From contig JAICHQ010000030.1 of assembly GCA_025924815.1 (NCBI GenBank), positions 1 through 34,455 of the forward strand: a stretch of 34,455 nt of DNA, written 5' to 3'. The notes beneath the pieces are model-generated. The model had not been told where the DNA came from and did not search any database. It saw only the letters and a program-made list of their open reading frames with translations. This document shows positions 15,042 to 23,926 of the stretch, piece by piece. Position 1 is the first letter of the stretch. Each line of letters starts with the position of its first letter. The position numbers were made by a program, and so were the translations under genes. Origin of the DNA: Nocardioides sp. Its GTDB lineage: Bacteria; Actinomycetota; Actinomycetes; Propionibacteriales; Nocardioidaceae.

Positions 15042-15410
15042 TCAGTCGCGCTCCCAGGGCGCGTCCTCGCCCAGCTTCGCGTAGTACTTCGCGAGATGGC
15101 TCTTCACCCGGTCGACGTCCTGCCGGGGCAGGTCGACCCCGCCCCGGCCGCCGACCATGACGTTGCCCGCCGCCATCACCCCGCGTGGCACCGCCTTCAG
15201 GCGGCCATCGACGACGTCGGCGATCAGCAGCTTGTACGCCGTGAAGTGGTCCTTGTCGTCGGCGTCGTACCAGACGTGCGCGTCGCGGTACCTCTGGTTC
15301 GGCTCGTCCTCGGCGCCGGCCCAGGCACGCACCCGCTTCTCGGCGTCGCCGCCGTTCCAGGCACGGTCGCGGTCGGCCAAGGGAAGGTCCTGGAAGCTCG
15401 TCACGGCCAT
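15042..15410 (-). CDS. Hypothetical protein, similar to a segment found with phage prohead proteases
   Basis: The 122-aa protein has LPLADRDRAWNGGDAEKRVR, then WYDADDKDHFTAYKLLIADV, VDGRLKAVPRGVMAAGN, RGGVDLPRQDVDRVKSHLAK and YYAKLGEDAPWE. I associate this layout (D.W....A..R...., YK.P.ADV.DG.L.AVPR, D...VK.H...YY.K.) with a module joined to HK97-type prohead proteases in actinophages, here standing alone. No other phage gene lies nearby. The ATG at 15410 has no clear ribosome site. Function unknown; the similarity is from memory and needs a search. Confidence 0.65.
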   Translation of the reverse strand: MAVTSFQDLPLADRDRAWNGGDAEKRVRAWAGAEDEPNQRYRDAHVWYDADDKDHFTAYKLLIADVVDGRLKAVPRGVMAAGNVMVGGRGGVDLPRQDVDRVKSHLAKYYAKLGEDAPWERD

Positions 15411-15473
15411 GCCCGTGAGGTACCCGCGAGCCCGTCGGGCATGCCAGGTGTGGTCGAACGCCGGACGCGTCCC

Positions 15474-15479
15474 CATACT
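15474..15479 (+). promoter_or_regulatory. Candidate -10 element for leaderless expression of the LAL regulator
   Basis: CATACT lies six bases before ATG 15486, at the distance expected if transcription begins on the start codon itself. There is no Shine-Dalgarno sequence before the ATG. Both facts fit a leaderless actinobacterial mRNA. No good -35 was found. Confidence 0.45.
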
Positions 15480-15485
15480 GGCGCG

Positions 15486-18053
15486 ATGGAGCTGCTGGAA
15501 CGGCAGTCGCAACTCGGGGCCCTGCACGACTACGCCGCCGAGGCGCGTGCGGGCGAGGGCCGGCTGGTGCTGATCGGCGGCGAGGCGGGGGTCGGCAAGT
15601 CCTCCTTGGTCGACGAGCTCGAACGCTCCGAACGGTCCTCGGTGCGCTGGTACCTCGGCGCCTGCGACGGGCTGTTCACGCCGCGCGCCCTCGGGCCTCT
15701 GCGCGACATCGCCGGCCAGACCGGTGGAGCGCTGGCCGAGCTGATGGGGGCCGGAGCCGGGCGCGACAGCCTGTTCACCGCTCTCCTGGAGCATCTGTCG
15801 TCGTCGCGGAGCGTGCTGGTCGTGGAGGACGTGCACTGGGCCGACGAGGCGACGCTCGACCTGTTGAGCTACCTCGGGCGCCGACTCCGTGGCCTACCGG
15901 TGCTCGTGCTCGTGACCTACCGCGACGACGAGGTGCAGGCCAACGACCCGCTCCGGATCACGCTCGGTGAGCTCTCGGCGCAACGGGCGACCCGCCGCAT
16001 CAGCCTCCCGCCGCTCTCTCCTCGCAGCGTGGAGAGGCTGGCTCGCGCGGCCGGACTCGTGGGCGAGGAGCTCTTCCGACTCACCGGGGGGAACCCCTTC
16101 CTGGTCACCGAGACGCTGGCCTCCGGCGACGTCGCCGTCGCGCCCTCGGTCAGGGACGCGGTCCTCGCCCGAGTCGGGAGGCTCGACGAGCGAGGGCGTC
16201 GGTGTGCCGGCGTCGCGGCACTCATGGGTGCCCGCGTCGAGCTGGAGCTGCTCGCGGCGGTCTCGCCCGACCTGGGGGAGGCCCTGGACGATCTGGTCAC
16301 CGCCGGACTGCTCGTGGTCCACGAGCAGCACCCGCGGTTCCGGCACGAGCTGTTGCGGCTGGCGGTCGAGCAGGACGTCCCGGCCTACCGTCGCCGCGAC
16401 ATCCACATCCGGCTGCTCGCGGTGCTGGAGGCACGGCCCGAGAGCGACGCGGCGCGTCTGGCCCACCATGCCGAAGGAGCCGGCGACGCCGCGGCGGTGC
16501 TCCGGCACGCACCCCGGGCCGGGGAGCAGGCCGCGCGGCTCGGGGCCCATCGGGAGGCGACGCTCCAGTACGCCCGGGCGACCCGGTTCTGTGCGGACGC
16601 CGCCCCGTCCGATGCGGCCGACCTCCACGACCGGCTCGCGGTGGAGCAGTCCCTCGCCGATGCCTGGGCGGAAGCGGCCGACTCCGCCGAGACCGCCCGC
16701 CGGCTCTGGCAGCAGCAGGGGGACCTGAGGCGGGAGGGTGCCACGCTGGCGTTCCTCTCCCAGGTGATGTGGCGGCTGTGCCGTCCCGAGGAGCAGGCGT
16801 ACGCCGCGCACGCGGTCACCGTGCTCGAGCCGTTGGGGGACACGCCCGAGCTGGCGGCCGCGCTCAGCGTGCTCGCCTGGTCCTGTCGCAACGTGGGCGA
16901 CCGAGTGGGCGCGCTCGTCCAGGCGGATCGGGCCGGAGAGCTCGCGGAGCGGCTCGGTCTTCCGACCGTGCTCGCCGAGTCGCTGGTCACGCGGGCGGTG
17001 GTCACCGACTCCACCGACGACCTCCGCCGCGCGCTCGACGTGGCGCTGACCGCGGAGGCCCACGAGCAGGCGGGCCGTGCGTACGGATTCCTGCAGACGA
17101 CCATGACCGGTCGCCGTGACTTCGCCTCGGCCGACCGGTGGTTCCGCGAGGGGACGCCGTACTGCGACGACCACGACATCGCGACGTGGGCGTCCTGCCT
17201 GCGTGCGCACCATGCGGCGACGCGGCTCGAGCAGGGCGACCTCCGCGCGGCAGGCGACCTGAGCCGGCGGGTCCTGGCCCTTCGCGTGATCTCACCGGAG
17301 AACCGGATGGCACCTCTCGTCACCCTCGGCGTCGTGGTCGCTCGACAAGGGGACCACCAGGCGGCGGCCCGCCTGCTCGACGAGGCGGCCGAGAACGCCG
17401 AGCGGTCGGGGCTGCCGGGGTGGCTCCTCGAGGCGCTCGTGCCGCGCGCCGAGGCGCGCTGGCTGGCCGGTGACGATGACGGAGCGCGGGCCGATCTCGT
17501 GCTCGCGGCGCCGGCCCGGGACAGCTACGGCGGCTGGGAGGCCGGCGCGCTGGAGGCCTGGGCGCGCCGCGTGGGCCTGCCGCCGGTCGAGCCGGCGCGG
17601 ACGTTCCCCGAGCCCTATGAGCTGTTGCTGGGCGGGCAGGAGATCGCCGCGGCCGACGCCTTCGACGAGGCCGGCTGCCCGTACGCCGCGGGGCTCGCCT
17701 GGTACGACGCCGGCGGCGAGCCCGAGCTCAGACGCGCCCTCGAGCGGTTCGCCGAGCTCGGGGCGACGGCCGCGGCCGGGCGCACCCGGCAGGCGCTGCG
17801 CGACCGTGGCGCCCAGGGCATCCCGGCCGGGCCGCGCGCGGACACGCGGGCCAACGCGGCGGGCCTCACCTCGCGCGAGACGGAGGTGCTCGAGCACGTG
17901 GCGCTCGGGCTCACCAACGAGGAGATCGCCGCCCGGCTGGTGATCTCGCCGCGGACGGTCGACCATCACGTCTCCAGCGTCCTGGGCAAGCTCGGTGCGC
18001 GCACCCGTGGCGCCGCTGCGGACCGGGCGCCCCGGCTCGGCCTGCTGTCCTGA
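15486..18053 (+). CDS. LAL-type LuxR family regulator with AAA ATPase domain
   Basis: The 855-aa protein begins with an ATPase module: LLERQSQLGAL, Walker A GGEAGVGKSS (31-40), Walker B VLVVEDVHWADE (110-121), sensor-like LVTYRDDE and LTGGNPFLV. A long helical, TPR-like middle region (about 300-780) follows. A C-terminal LuxR helix-turn-helix closes it (GLTSRETEVLEHVALGLTNE and SPRTVDHHVSSVLGKL). This is the layout of LAL (MalT-like) regulators, which bind ATP and a small inducer. It is divergent from the 15042 gene (75 bp apart) and converges with the APC permease. Targets cannot be inferred. Confidence 0.93.
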   Translation: MELLERQSQLGALHDYAAEARAGEGRLVLIGGEAGVGKSSLVDELERSERSSVRWYLGACDGLFTPRALGPLRDIAGQTGGALAELMGAGAGRDSLFTALLEHLSSSRSVLVVEDVHWADEATLDLLSYLGRRLRGLPVLVLVTYRDDEVQANDPLRITLGELSAQRATRRISLPPLSPRSVERLARAAGLVGEELFRLTGGNPFLVTETLASGDVAVAPSVRDAVLARVGRLDERGRRCAGVAALMGARVELELLAAVSPDLGEALDDLVTAGLLVVHEQHPRFRHELLRLAVEQDVPAYRRRDIHIRLLAVLEARPESDAARLAHHAEGAGDAAAVLRHAPRAGEQAARLGAHREATLQYARATRFCADAAPSDAADLHDRLAVEQSLADAWAEAADSAETARRLWQQQGDLRREGATLAFLSQVMWRLCRPEEQAYAAHAVTVLEPLGDTPELAAALSVLAWSCRNVGDRVGALVQADRAGELAERLGLPTVLAESLVTRAVVTDSTDDLRRALDVALTAEAHEQAGRAYGFLQTTMTGRRDFASADRWFREGTPYCDDHDIATWASCLRAHHAATRLEQGDLRAAGDLSRRVLALRVISPENRMAPLVTLGVVVARQGDHQAAARLLDEAAENAERSGLPGWLLEALVPRAEARWLAGDDDGARADLVLAAPARDSYGGWEAGALEAWARRVGLPPVEPARTFPEPYELLLGGQEIAAADAFDEAGCPYAAGLAWYDAGGEPELRRALERFAELGATAAAGRTRQALRDRGAQGIPAGPRADTRANAAGLTSRETEVLEHVALGLTNEEIAARLVISPRTVDHHVSSVLGKLGARTRGAAADRAPRLGLLS

Positions 18054-18074
18054 GCTGTCCCGCCGGATCTCAGG

Positions 18075-19727
18075 TCATAGCGCCGGCGGCGGGTCCTCGT
18101 CGGGCAGGGCCTGTTCCGATCCGATCGGCGCGAGGTCGCCGCGCAGGTGGTGGCGCACGCCGCGGTCGGGTCGGGCCGTGAAGAAGTAGGCCGCCCCCAC
18201 CACCGCGATCACGAACATCACCACCAGCGTGATCCAGTCCAGGTTGAAGAACGCACGTGGGGACGAGAGCCCGGTCGGGAGCACGACGTTGATCAGCATC
18301 AGACCCAGGTAGAGCATCGCGATCCAGGTCACCAGCTCGCCCCACCGGCCGAGCCGGAAGCTGCCTTCGGGGACCCAGCCGCGCCGGCGGGCGATGAAGG
18401 CGGCGATCACCGTCAGCAGGAACGACAGGTAGATGCCGCTCACGCCGAACGAGACGAGGGCCACCAGGGCGTTCACGCCGCCGGGGTAGGTGACGAACAG
18501 GAAGTGCTTGTCGGTTGCGGGCGAGGCGAAGACCAGGAGCACGAAGAGCGTGGTGATCACCGCGCCGGCGATGAGCGCGTTGACCGGCGTACCGAAGCGA
18601 GGGTGGACGCGGCGCAACCATGATGACGCGGGCAGGGCCTCGTCGCGCGAGTAGCTGAACATCAGCCGGCTGCCGGCGCCCTGGATCGACGTACCGCACG
18701 AGAAGAACGCGAAGATGATCGTGAGCAGCAGCAGATCCTGGATCCCGGCCGGGAGCTGGGCCAGGATCAACGGCACGCCGCCGCCGACCGCGTCGGTGAC
18801 GCCCTTCGCGCCGTCCCCGGGGATCGCCAGCAGCAGCGCGGCGGTCAGCACCAGGGACCCGATGCCGCCCCAGATCACCGCCAGCCGCATGGCCCGCGGC
18901 ACCTGGCGGCCGGCGTCCTTGGTCTCCTCGGAGATGTCGCCCGCGGACTCGAAGCCGTAGTAGATGTAGACCGGCGCCAGCACCGCGATCAGCCCGGCGG
19001 CGAGCCAGCTGCCGTGGAAGTTCAGCGCGAGCGCGTTGGTCGCCTCGTGCGTCTGCCCCTGGGTCGAGAAGAGGTAGCCCAGCCCGTGGTGGAACCCGTT
19101 GATCGCCAGGATGATCGCGATCCCGAAGGTGCCGACGATCTCGACGTACACGCCGAACTGCGCGACGCGGCCCATCACCACGGCCCCGGTGAGGTTGAGG
19201 AAGGTCTGGATCACCAGCAGCAGCACGGTGACCCAGAGGATCGTGAAGTGGTCGGCCGGGTCGAGGTTCCAGCCGAACCAGTTGTGCGTCAGGGCCGCGA
19301 AGTAGCCGACGACGCCGGTGTCGACGGCCGCGACCGTGATCAGCAGCGCGAACCCGTAGAACCAGCCGACGAACCAGCCGTAGCCGGCCCCGACGGAGAA
19401 CTTGGAGTACTGGTAGAGCGCGCCCGCGACCGGGTAGTGGCTCGCCAGCTCGCCGAAGACGAGGGCGACGAACAGCATCCCGACGATCGGGATGAAGTTC
19501 AGCCAGATGTACGCCGGCCCGCCGGTGCCGAGGCCCAGGACGAACAGCGAGTAGATGCCCACCATCGGAGAGAGATAGGTGAAGGCGACCGAGAAGTTGG
19601 CGAAGAGACCGAGGACGCGGCGCAGCTGCGGCTGGTAGCCCAGGCTCGCGAGCCGGGCGTCGTCGTGGTCGATACCGGTCAGATCGGGGCCGGTCTGGTG
19701 GTCGGCAGGGTCGGCGGCGTGACTCAT
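18075..19727 (-). CDS. APC-superfamily amino-acid permease
   Basis: The 550-aa integral membrane protein has about 12 hydrophobic segments. Motifs of the amino acid/polyamine/organocation superfamily are FSVAFTYLSPMVGIYSLF (helix 1), VFGELASHYPVAGALYQYSK (helix 2), YIYYGFESAGDISEETKDA (helix 6 and the following loop) and SRLMFSYSRDEALPAS. The SEETKDA and SRDEALP texts point to the GABA permease/BAT1-like subgroup, but the substrate is not certain. ATG 19727 has GGAG six bases upstream. It stands alone; a possible promoter and a leader hairpin lie upstream. It converges with the LAL regulator gene, 21 nt between stops. Confidence 0.92.
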   Translation of the reverse strand: MSHAADPADHQTGPDLTGIDHDDARLASLGYQPQLRRVLGLFANFSVAFTYLSPMVGIYSLFVLGLGTGGPAYIWLNFIPIVGMLFVALVFGELASHYPVAGALYQYSKFSVGAGYGWFVGWFYGFALLITVAAVDTGVVGYFAALTHNWFGWNLDPADHFTILWVTVLLLVIQTFLNLTGAVVMGRVAQFGVYVEIVGTFGIAIILAINGFHHGLGYLFSTQGQTHEATNALALNFHGSWLAAGLIAVLAPVYIYYGFESAGDISEETKDAGRQVPRAMRLAVIWGGIGSLVLTAALLLAIPGDGAKGVTDAVGGGVPLILAQLPAGIQDLLLLTIIFAFFSCGTSIQGAGSRLMFSYSRDEALPASSWLRRVHPRFGTPVNALIAGAVITTLFVLLVFASPATDKHFLFVTYPGGVNALVALVSFGVSGIYLSFLLTVIAAFIARRRGWVPEGSFRLGRWGELVTWIAMLYLGLMLINVVLPTGLSSPRAFFNLDWITLVVMFVIAVVGAAYFFTARPDRGVRHHLRGDLAPIGSEQALPDEDPPPAL

Positions 19728-19747
19728 GGGACGCTCCGGAGCTCTCG

Positions 19748-19768
19748 GCCGCGACACCGGGTCGCGGC
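19748..19768 (-). promoter_or_regulatory. Leader hairpin upstream of the APC permease
   Basis: An 8-bp perfect stem, GCCGCGAC (19748-19755) and GTCGCGGC (19761-19768), with a 5-nt loop lies 20-41 nt before the permease start. It would be in the mRNA leader if the -10 at 19827-19832 is used. It could affect translation; no known riboswitch class is recognised. Confidence 0.4.
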
Positions 19769-19826
19769 ACACCAGGAATGGCCCAGCCCCGCCTGAGCCC
19801 CGCCGCCCGAGGCCGGCAGCGAACCG

Positions 19827-19832
19827 AACATA
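19827..19832 (-). promoter_or_regulatory. Candidate -10 of the APC permease promoter
   Basis: On the minus strand this reads TATGTT (TANNNT). The surrounding CTATGTTCGG is identical to the -10 region proposed for the minus-strand promoter at 32335-32340. The -35 is weak. The rest of 19728-20009 shows no gene. Confidence 0.4.
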
Positions 19833-20009
19833 GACCTGTCGCGTGCTGCGCGGAAGAGGCGCCGGTCGCCGGAGACCTCGACCCCGACCGGGCTCGAACC
19901 GCTCGCCTTCCCGGCGTCATACCGGGGCGGCTCGCGCGTCTCACGGTGAGCGCCGGACCGCCGGCGCCACCAGCTCGACACTGGTCTTCGTGGATCCCGG
20001 GGGGTGTCC

Positions 20010-20438
20010 ATGTCGCACAACTCCGGCCGTTTCGACTTCGACGGTGAGGTCACCGGGTATCTCGGGACGCGTCTGCTCGCCCTGCTCCTGACCGTGCTCA
20101 CGCTCGGCTTCGGCTTCCCGTACGCCGTGGTGCTGGTGCAGCGCTGGAACGCGCGCCACCTCTCGCTCGGCGGCCGCCGGCTGGTCTTCACCGGCCGCGC
20201 CCGCGACCTGCTCCACAAGTGGGTCGTCTGGTGGCCCTGCGTGCTGCTGACCCTCGGGTTCTACGCGTTCGCGGTGTTCCCGCGGGTGCTGCGCTGGGTC
20301 TGGGACAACACCGACTACCGCGTGCTGTGGCAGGCCGAGCCGGAGCGCGAGACGGCCTACGTCCGGCCGCTGGTCGCGCCGGTCCGGGTCCACCTCTCCT
20401 TCTTCACCGAGCCGGGCCTCCACCAGACCCTGTCCTGA
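20010..20438 (+). CDS. DUF898-like (YjgN-type) membrane protein
   Basis: The 142-aa protein starts FDFDGEVTGYLGTRLLALLL, continues with a first membrane helix (about 17-40), then QRWNARHLSLGGRRLVFTG, a second helix (about 68-90) and FPRVLRWVWDNTDY. The pattern F.FDG...YLG, RW.A.H...GRRL.FTG and the W....T-D/Y ending fit the DUF898/YjgN family of small membrane proteins of unknown function. ATG 20010 is preferred over GTG 20004 because the GGGGGG stretch then has a normal spacing. It precedes the CocE-like gene by 64 nt on the same strand. Confidence 0.8.
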   Translation: MSHNSGRFDFDGEVTGYLGTRLLALLLTVLTLGFGFPYAVVLVQRWNARHLSLGGRRLVFTGRARDLLHKWVVWWPCVLLTLGFYAFAVFPRVLRWVWDNTDYRVLWQAEPERETAYVRPLVAPVRVHLSFFTEPGLHQTLS

Positions 20439-20502
20439 GCCGCCGATCCCTCGGGCCCGGCGAGGTGGTGCGGGTGTCGCCCGGCCGTGACACGATCCGC
20501 CC

Positions 20503-22686
20503 ATGCTCCGCCGTACGCCGCCCGCTCGTGTCCTCCTGGTCGTCCTGCCCGCACTCGCGCTCGTGCTGGCGATGCTGGCGCCGAGCCAGACGGCATCGGC
20601 GAGCCCGCTCACGCCCTGGGTGCTGCGACCCGGCACCCATCAGGTCGAGGTGCTGCAGGCGACGCCCGGCGCCGCGTTGTCGCTGCTGCGTGACACCGCC
20701 GTGGTCGACACCGGCATCGTCGACTCCCAGGGCAGCCTGGTCTGGCGCCGGCTCCCCGTCGGACGATACGTCGTACAGACGGACGACCGGTCGTTCACCA
20801 GCGAGCCCGTCCATGTCACCGGCCTGCACGCCCAGCCCCCTGCCCAGGCCTTCTACGACGCGCAGACCCTCGACCGGGGGTTCGGCTTCATCGAGACCCG
20901 CGACGGCACCACCCTCTCGGCCAACGTGTCCTTCCCGGCGTTCGGCTCCCCGCCCTACCCCACGGTGGTCGAGTACAGCGGCTACGACCCGAGCAACCCG
21001 GCGTACACGACGTTCGCCCAGATCTTCAACGCCATGGGCTACGCCTACGTCGGCGTCAACATCCGCGGCACGGGCTGCTCCGGCGGGTCGTTCCTGCCGT
21101 TCGAGCCGGTGCAGAGCCTCGACGGCTACGACGCGATCGAGACGATCGCCGCGCAGCCGTGGGTGAAGTCCCACACGCTCGGGATGGTCGGCATCTCCTA
21201 CCCCGGCATCGAGCAGCTCTACGTCGCCCGCACCCAGCCGCCCCACCTGTCCGCGATCACACCGCTGTCGGTGATCGACGACAGCTACCGCGGCACCCTG
21301 TGGCCGGGCGGCATCCTCAACACCGGGTTCGCCGAGCCGTGGGCCTCCCAGCGCGCCAAGGACGCCCAGCCGTACGGCGAGGGCTGGGAGGCGGGGATGA
21401 ACAGCCAGGAGTGCGACGGCAACCAGCTGGTCCGCCTGCAGAACCCCGACCCGGTCGCGCTGATCGAGGACAACCCCTTCTACAACAAGACCTACTACCA
21501 GCAGATCGACCCGAGCCGCTTCGTCCGCCGGATCGACGTCCCGGTCTACCTCGCCGGTGCTTGGCAGGACGAGCAGACCGGCGGCCACTTCCCGGCGTTC
21601 CTGCATCGCTTCCGCAGCTCCCCGGCGTTCTACGCGACGATGTCCAACGGCTCCCACACCGAGGCGCTGAGCCTCGGCGAGTTCGGGAGGTACGCCGACT
21701 TCCTCGACCTCTACGTCGCCCACCGGGTGCCGACGGGGCTCGCGTCGCTGATCGCGCCCCGGGTCGCGCAGGCCCTGACCGGGATCGCGGGGCTGTCGAT
21801 GCCGCCCGGCAACGACTACTCCGGGATGACCTACGCCCAGGCGAAGCGGGCCTACGCGTCGGCGCCCCACATCCGCGTGCTGTTCGAGGAGGGCGCGGCC
21901 GCGGGTCAGCCGTCCGGAGCACCCCTGCCCCGCTTCGAGCACTCCTTCAGCTCCTGGCCGGTGCCCGGCGGCCAGCGAATGCGGCTCTACCTCGGCGCGA
22001 CCGGCCGCCTGGGCGACGCCCCCGAGAGCCGTCGCCACAAGGCGCGATCGTTCTCGGCCGACCCGTCGGCGCTGCCCGCCACCGACTACACCGGCTCCAG
22101 CAGCGCCATCTGGCAGGCCCACCCGGCGTACGACTGGAGGCAGATCCCGCGGGGCACCGGGCTCGGCTGGATCACCAGGCCGATGCGGAAGACCACGGTC
22201 GTGCTCGGGGGCGGCTCGCTCGACGTGTGGGTCCGCACCCGGGCGAAGGACGTCGACCTCGAGGCGACCGTGAGCGACGTACGCCCGAACGGCCGCGAGG
22301 TCTACGTGCAGAGCGGGTGGCTGCGCGCCAGCCACCGCACGCTGGCCCCGTCGTCGACCGCCCTGCGGCCGGTGCACACCGACCTCGAGCGCGACGCGAA
22401 GCCGATGCCCGCCGGCACCTTCCGGCTGCTGCGCCTGGAGATCCCGGCGTTCGCCCAGCCGTTCCGCAAGGGCGACCGGCTGCGCATCACCCTCGACGCG
22501 CCGGGCGCCGCGAAGCCGTTGTGGGCGTTCCGCACCCTCGACCACGGGCAGCGGGTCTGGGTGGCCGCCGACCGACGCCACCCCTCGTCGCTGCTGCTGA
22601 CGACGGTGGCCGGCATCCACGTGCCGCCCAAGGCGCCGCCGTGCCGATCGCTGCGCTCGCAGCCGTGTCGCAGCTATCACCGGTGA
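20503..22686 (+). CDS. Secreted CocE/NonD family hydrolase (X-Pro dipeptidyl-peptidase-like)
   Basis: The 727-aa protein begins with a Sec signal peptide (RR near the N-terminus, hydrophobic 10-26, probable cleavage after ASA at about 33). The alpha/beta hydrolase core has the nucleophile S232 in GMVGISYPG, VGVNIRGTGCSGG as the family loop, acid D356 in AGAWQDEQTG and H385 in NGSHTEAL. The C-terminal 200 residues form the jelly-roll domain of the family (LDVWVRTRAKDVDLEATVSD). Members hydrolyse esters or X-Pro dipeptides, so the substrate is open. No Shine-Dalgarno is obvious before ATG 20503. A hairpin follows at 22768. Confidence 0.93.
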   Translation: MLRRTPPARVLLVVLPALALVLAMLAPSQTASASPLTPWVLRPGTHQVEVLQATPGAALSLLRDTAVVDTGIVDSQGSLVWRRLPVGRYVVQTDDRSFTSEPVHVTGLHAQPPAQAFYDAQTLDRGFGFIETRDGTTLSANVSFPAFGSPPYPTVVEYSGYDPSNPAYTTFAQIFNAMGYAYVGVNIRGTGCSGGSFLPFEPVQSLDGYDAIETIAAQPWVKSHTLGMVGISYPGIEQLYVARTQPPHLSAITPLSVIDDSYRGTLWPGGILNTGFAEPWASQRAKDAQPYGEGWEAGMNSQECDGNQLVRLQNPDPVALIEDNPFYNKTYYQQIDPSRFVRRIDVPVYLAGAWQDEQTGGHFPAFLHRFRSSPAFYATMSNGSHTEALSLGEFGRYADFLDLYVAHRVPTGLASLIAPRVAQALTGIAGLSMPPGNDYSGMTYAQAKRAYASAPHIRVLFEEGAAAGQPSGAPLPRFEHSFSSWPVPGGQRMRLYLGATGRLGDAPESRRHKARSFSADPSALPATDYTGSSSAIWQAHPAYDWRQIPRGTGLGWITRPMRKTTVVLGGGSLDVWVRTRAKDVDLEATVSDVRPNGREVYVQSGWLRASHRTLAPSSTALRPVHTDLERDAKPMPAGTFRLLRLEIPAFAQPFRKGDRLRITLDAPGAAKPLWAFRTLDHGQRVWVAADRRHPSSLLLTTVAGIHVPPKAPPCRSLRSQPCRSYHR

Positions 22687-22767
22687 GGTCGTGGGTGGCA
22701 AAGATTCCCGGATTCGGCTGACGGGGCGCGCTCTCACGACGTACAAACGTCATGGAGCTCGCCGGGT

Positions 22768-22792
22768 GGGCGGCGCCCTGGGGGCGGCGCCC
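22768..22792 (+). terminator. Hairpin terminator downstream of the CocE-like gene
   Basis: GGGCGGCGCC (22768-22777) pairs with GGCGGCGCCC (22783-22792) with one G-G mismatch, around a short loop. The same segment can be read as a direct repeat of GGGCGGCGCCC (22768-22778, 22782-22792). It lies 82 nt after the stop, so it may instead be a regulatory element. Confidence 0.55.
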
Positions 22793-22911
22793 ATCGGGTG
22801 CCTCCGTCGGCCCCCCGAAGGTAAAGGAATACCCCTGGCCCGGGCGGGTCAGGTGTTTTCCTGCGGCCTCTCACTACCCTTGCCCTGACGACATCTGGGG
22901 GGGTGTGGCGC

Positions 22912-23868
22912 ATGGCTGAGTCCGACAAGGTCATCAACGCCGTCATGGCGACGACGGGTGAGCCGTACGAGAAGGTATCGGCGTTCACCGCGATCGCCCA
23001 CGAGACCGTGGACGAGTGCCTGACCGACGACATCTCGGTGGTGGCTCCGCCGCTGGTCATCGGCCGGCTGGGGTGTCCGGTGCTCGACCGGCTGCTCCTG
23101 CGGCTGGGTGACGGGCAGTGGCAGCTGCCCGAGAGCGTGGACGTCACCGAGTCCGAGCTCGCCGACACGCTGATGCTGCCGATCGAGACGGTGACCCGCT
23201 ATCCGCTGATCGGGCGGTTCGGCCTGCTCACCCGTTGCATGGACCGGCTGATGATCGAGGATGCCGACGCAGAGCGGTACCTGAAGATCCTCGACGCGTG
23301 GCTTGCGACGTACGGCCCCGACGCGGAGGGCCGTCCGTCGCCGTACCCGGTCTGGGCGCTGCCGAACCGCGACGCCGTCGAGGGCTGGCTGCTCGCACGC
23401 CTCGACGTGCTCCACAAGCTGGGGTACGCCGTACGGCTCGCCAACCAGGACATGGACGGCGTACGCGGTCAGCAGCACATGTTCGTCGACGGCCGGCGTG
23501 CCGACCTGCTGCTGCGGTTCACCCACGACTGCGAGAAGGGTGCCGCCGACGACTGGCTGGTCGTGGAGAACAAGACCACGGCCGTCGGGATCGGGGCGCT
23601 CGACCAGCTCGCGCTGTCCGTCGACTGGCTGCGGGCCGAGTCGCGCCCGGGGATCGTGCACGGGATGCTGATCGCCGACGGGCTGAGCCTGGAGGTGGAG
23701 CGCGGTCTGCGGGAGCGGAGCTTCCACTACCAGTCGATGACCGCGATCGGCTACCGGCGCTGGGTGCGGATGCACTCGCCGCTGCAGCCCGAGATCTCTC
23801 GCGACGCGACCACGATCAACTACCCGCAGAACCTGTCGGTCCGCACCCTCGCGGCCGCGCTGCGCTGA
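22912..23868 (+). CDS. Predicted PD-(D/E)XK nuclease-like protein (NucS/DUF91-like C-terminal half)
   Basis: The 318-aa protein has an unrecognised, mostly helical N-terminal half (1-150). The C-terminal half carries what looks like a PD-(D/E)XK active site: RRADLLLRF with D198, then WLVVENKTTAV with E219 and K221, followed by a helix with Q232 (LDQLALSVDWL). After that, GIVHGMLIADG and the closing strand-helix text resemble the C-terminal nuclease domain of NucS/DUF91 proteins. The order beta-D, beta-ExK, alpha-Q is expected for this fold. ATG 22912 has a run of G 8 nt upstream; TACCCT at 22875-22880 may be its -10. It is a single-gene transcript with its own terminator. Target (defence, repair or other) unknown. 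Confidence 0.75.
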   Translation: MAESDKVINAVMATTGEPYEKVSAFTAIAHETVDECLTDDISVVAPPLVIGRLGCPVLDRLLLRLGDGQWQLPESVDVTESELADTLMLPIETVTRYPLIGRFGLLTRCMDRLMIEDADAERYLKILDAWLATYGPDAEGRPSPYPVWALPNRDAVEGWLLARLDVLHKLGYAVRLANQDMDGVRGQQHMFVDGRRADLLLRFTHDCEKGAADDWLVVENKTTAVGIGALDQLALSVDWLRAESRPGIVHGMLIADGLSLEVERGLRERSFHYQSMTAIGYRRWVRMHSPLQPEISRDATTINYPQNLSVRTLAAALR

Positions 23869-23893
23869 CGCGAGCCCTCGGCTTCTCCTACGA

Positions 23894-23924
23894 GCCTCCC
23901 CGGTCGTCGGACGGCCGGGGAGGT
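23894..23924 (+). terminator. Strong hairpin terminator of the nuclease-like gene
   Basis: A 13-bp stem, CCTCCCCGGTCGT (23895-23907) and ACGGCCGGGGAGG (23911-23923), has one T-G wobble and a CGG loop, followed by TT. It begins 26 nt after the stop. Confidence 0.88.
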
Positions 23925-23926
23925 TG

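Noticed and set aside
19860..19935. tRNA gene on the minus strand, from a GGTTCGAGCC T-loop-like stretch near 19891-19900
   Set aside because: The T-stem does not pair and no matching acceptor, D-arm or anticodon arm can be built.
18070..19944. Second long minus-strand frame overlapping the APC permease
   Set aside because: Its translation is Arg-rich and without motifs, while the chosen frame gives a complete 12-helix permease.
19728..20009. Riboswitch in the leader of the amino-acid permease
   Set aside because: Only a simple 8-bp hairpin is present; no conserved core of a known class was recognised.
20404..22746. Very long open frame antisense to the CocE-like gene
   Set aside because: It is the reverse-strand shadow of a GC-rich gene with a clear catalytic triad; the translation is low-complexity Arg/Gly/Val/Asp.
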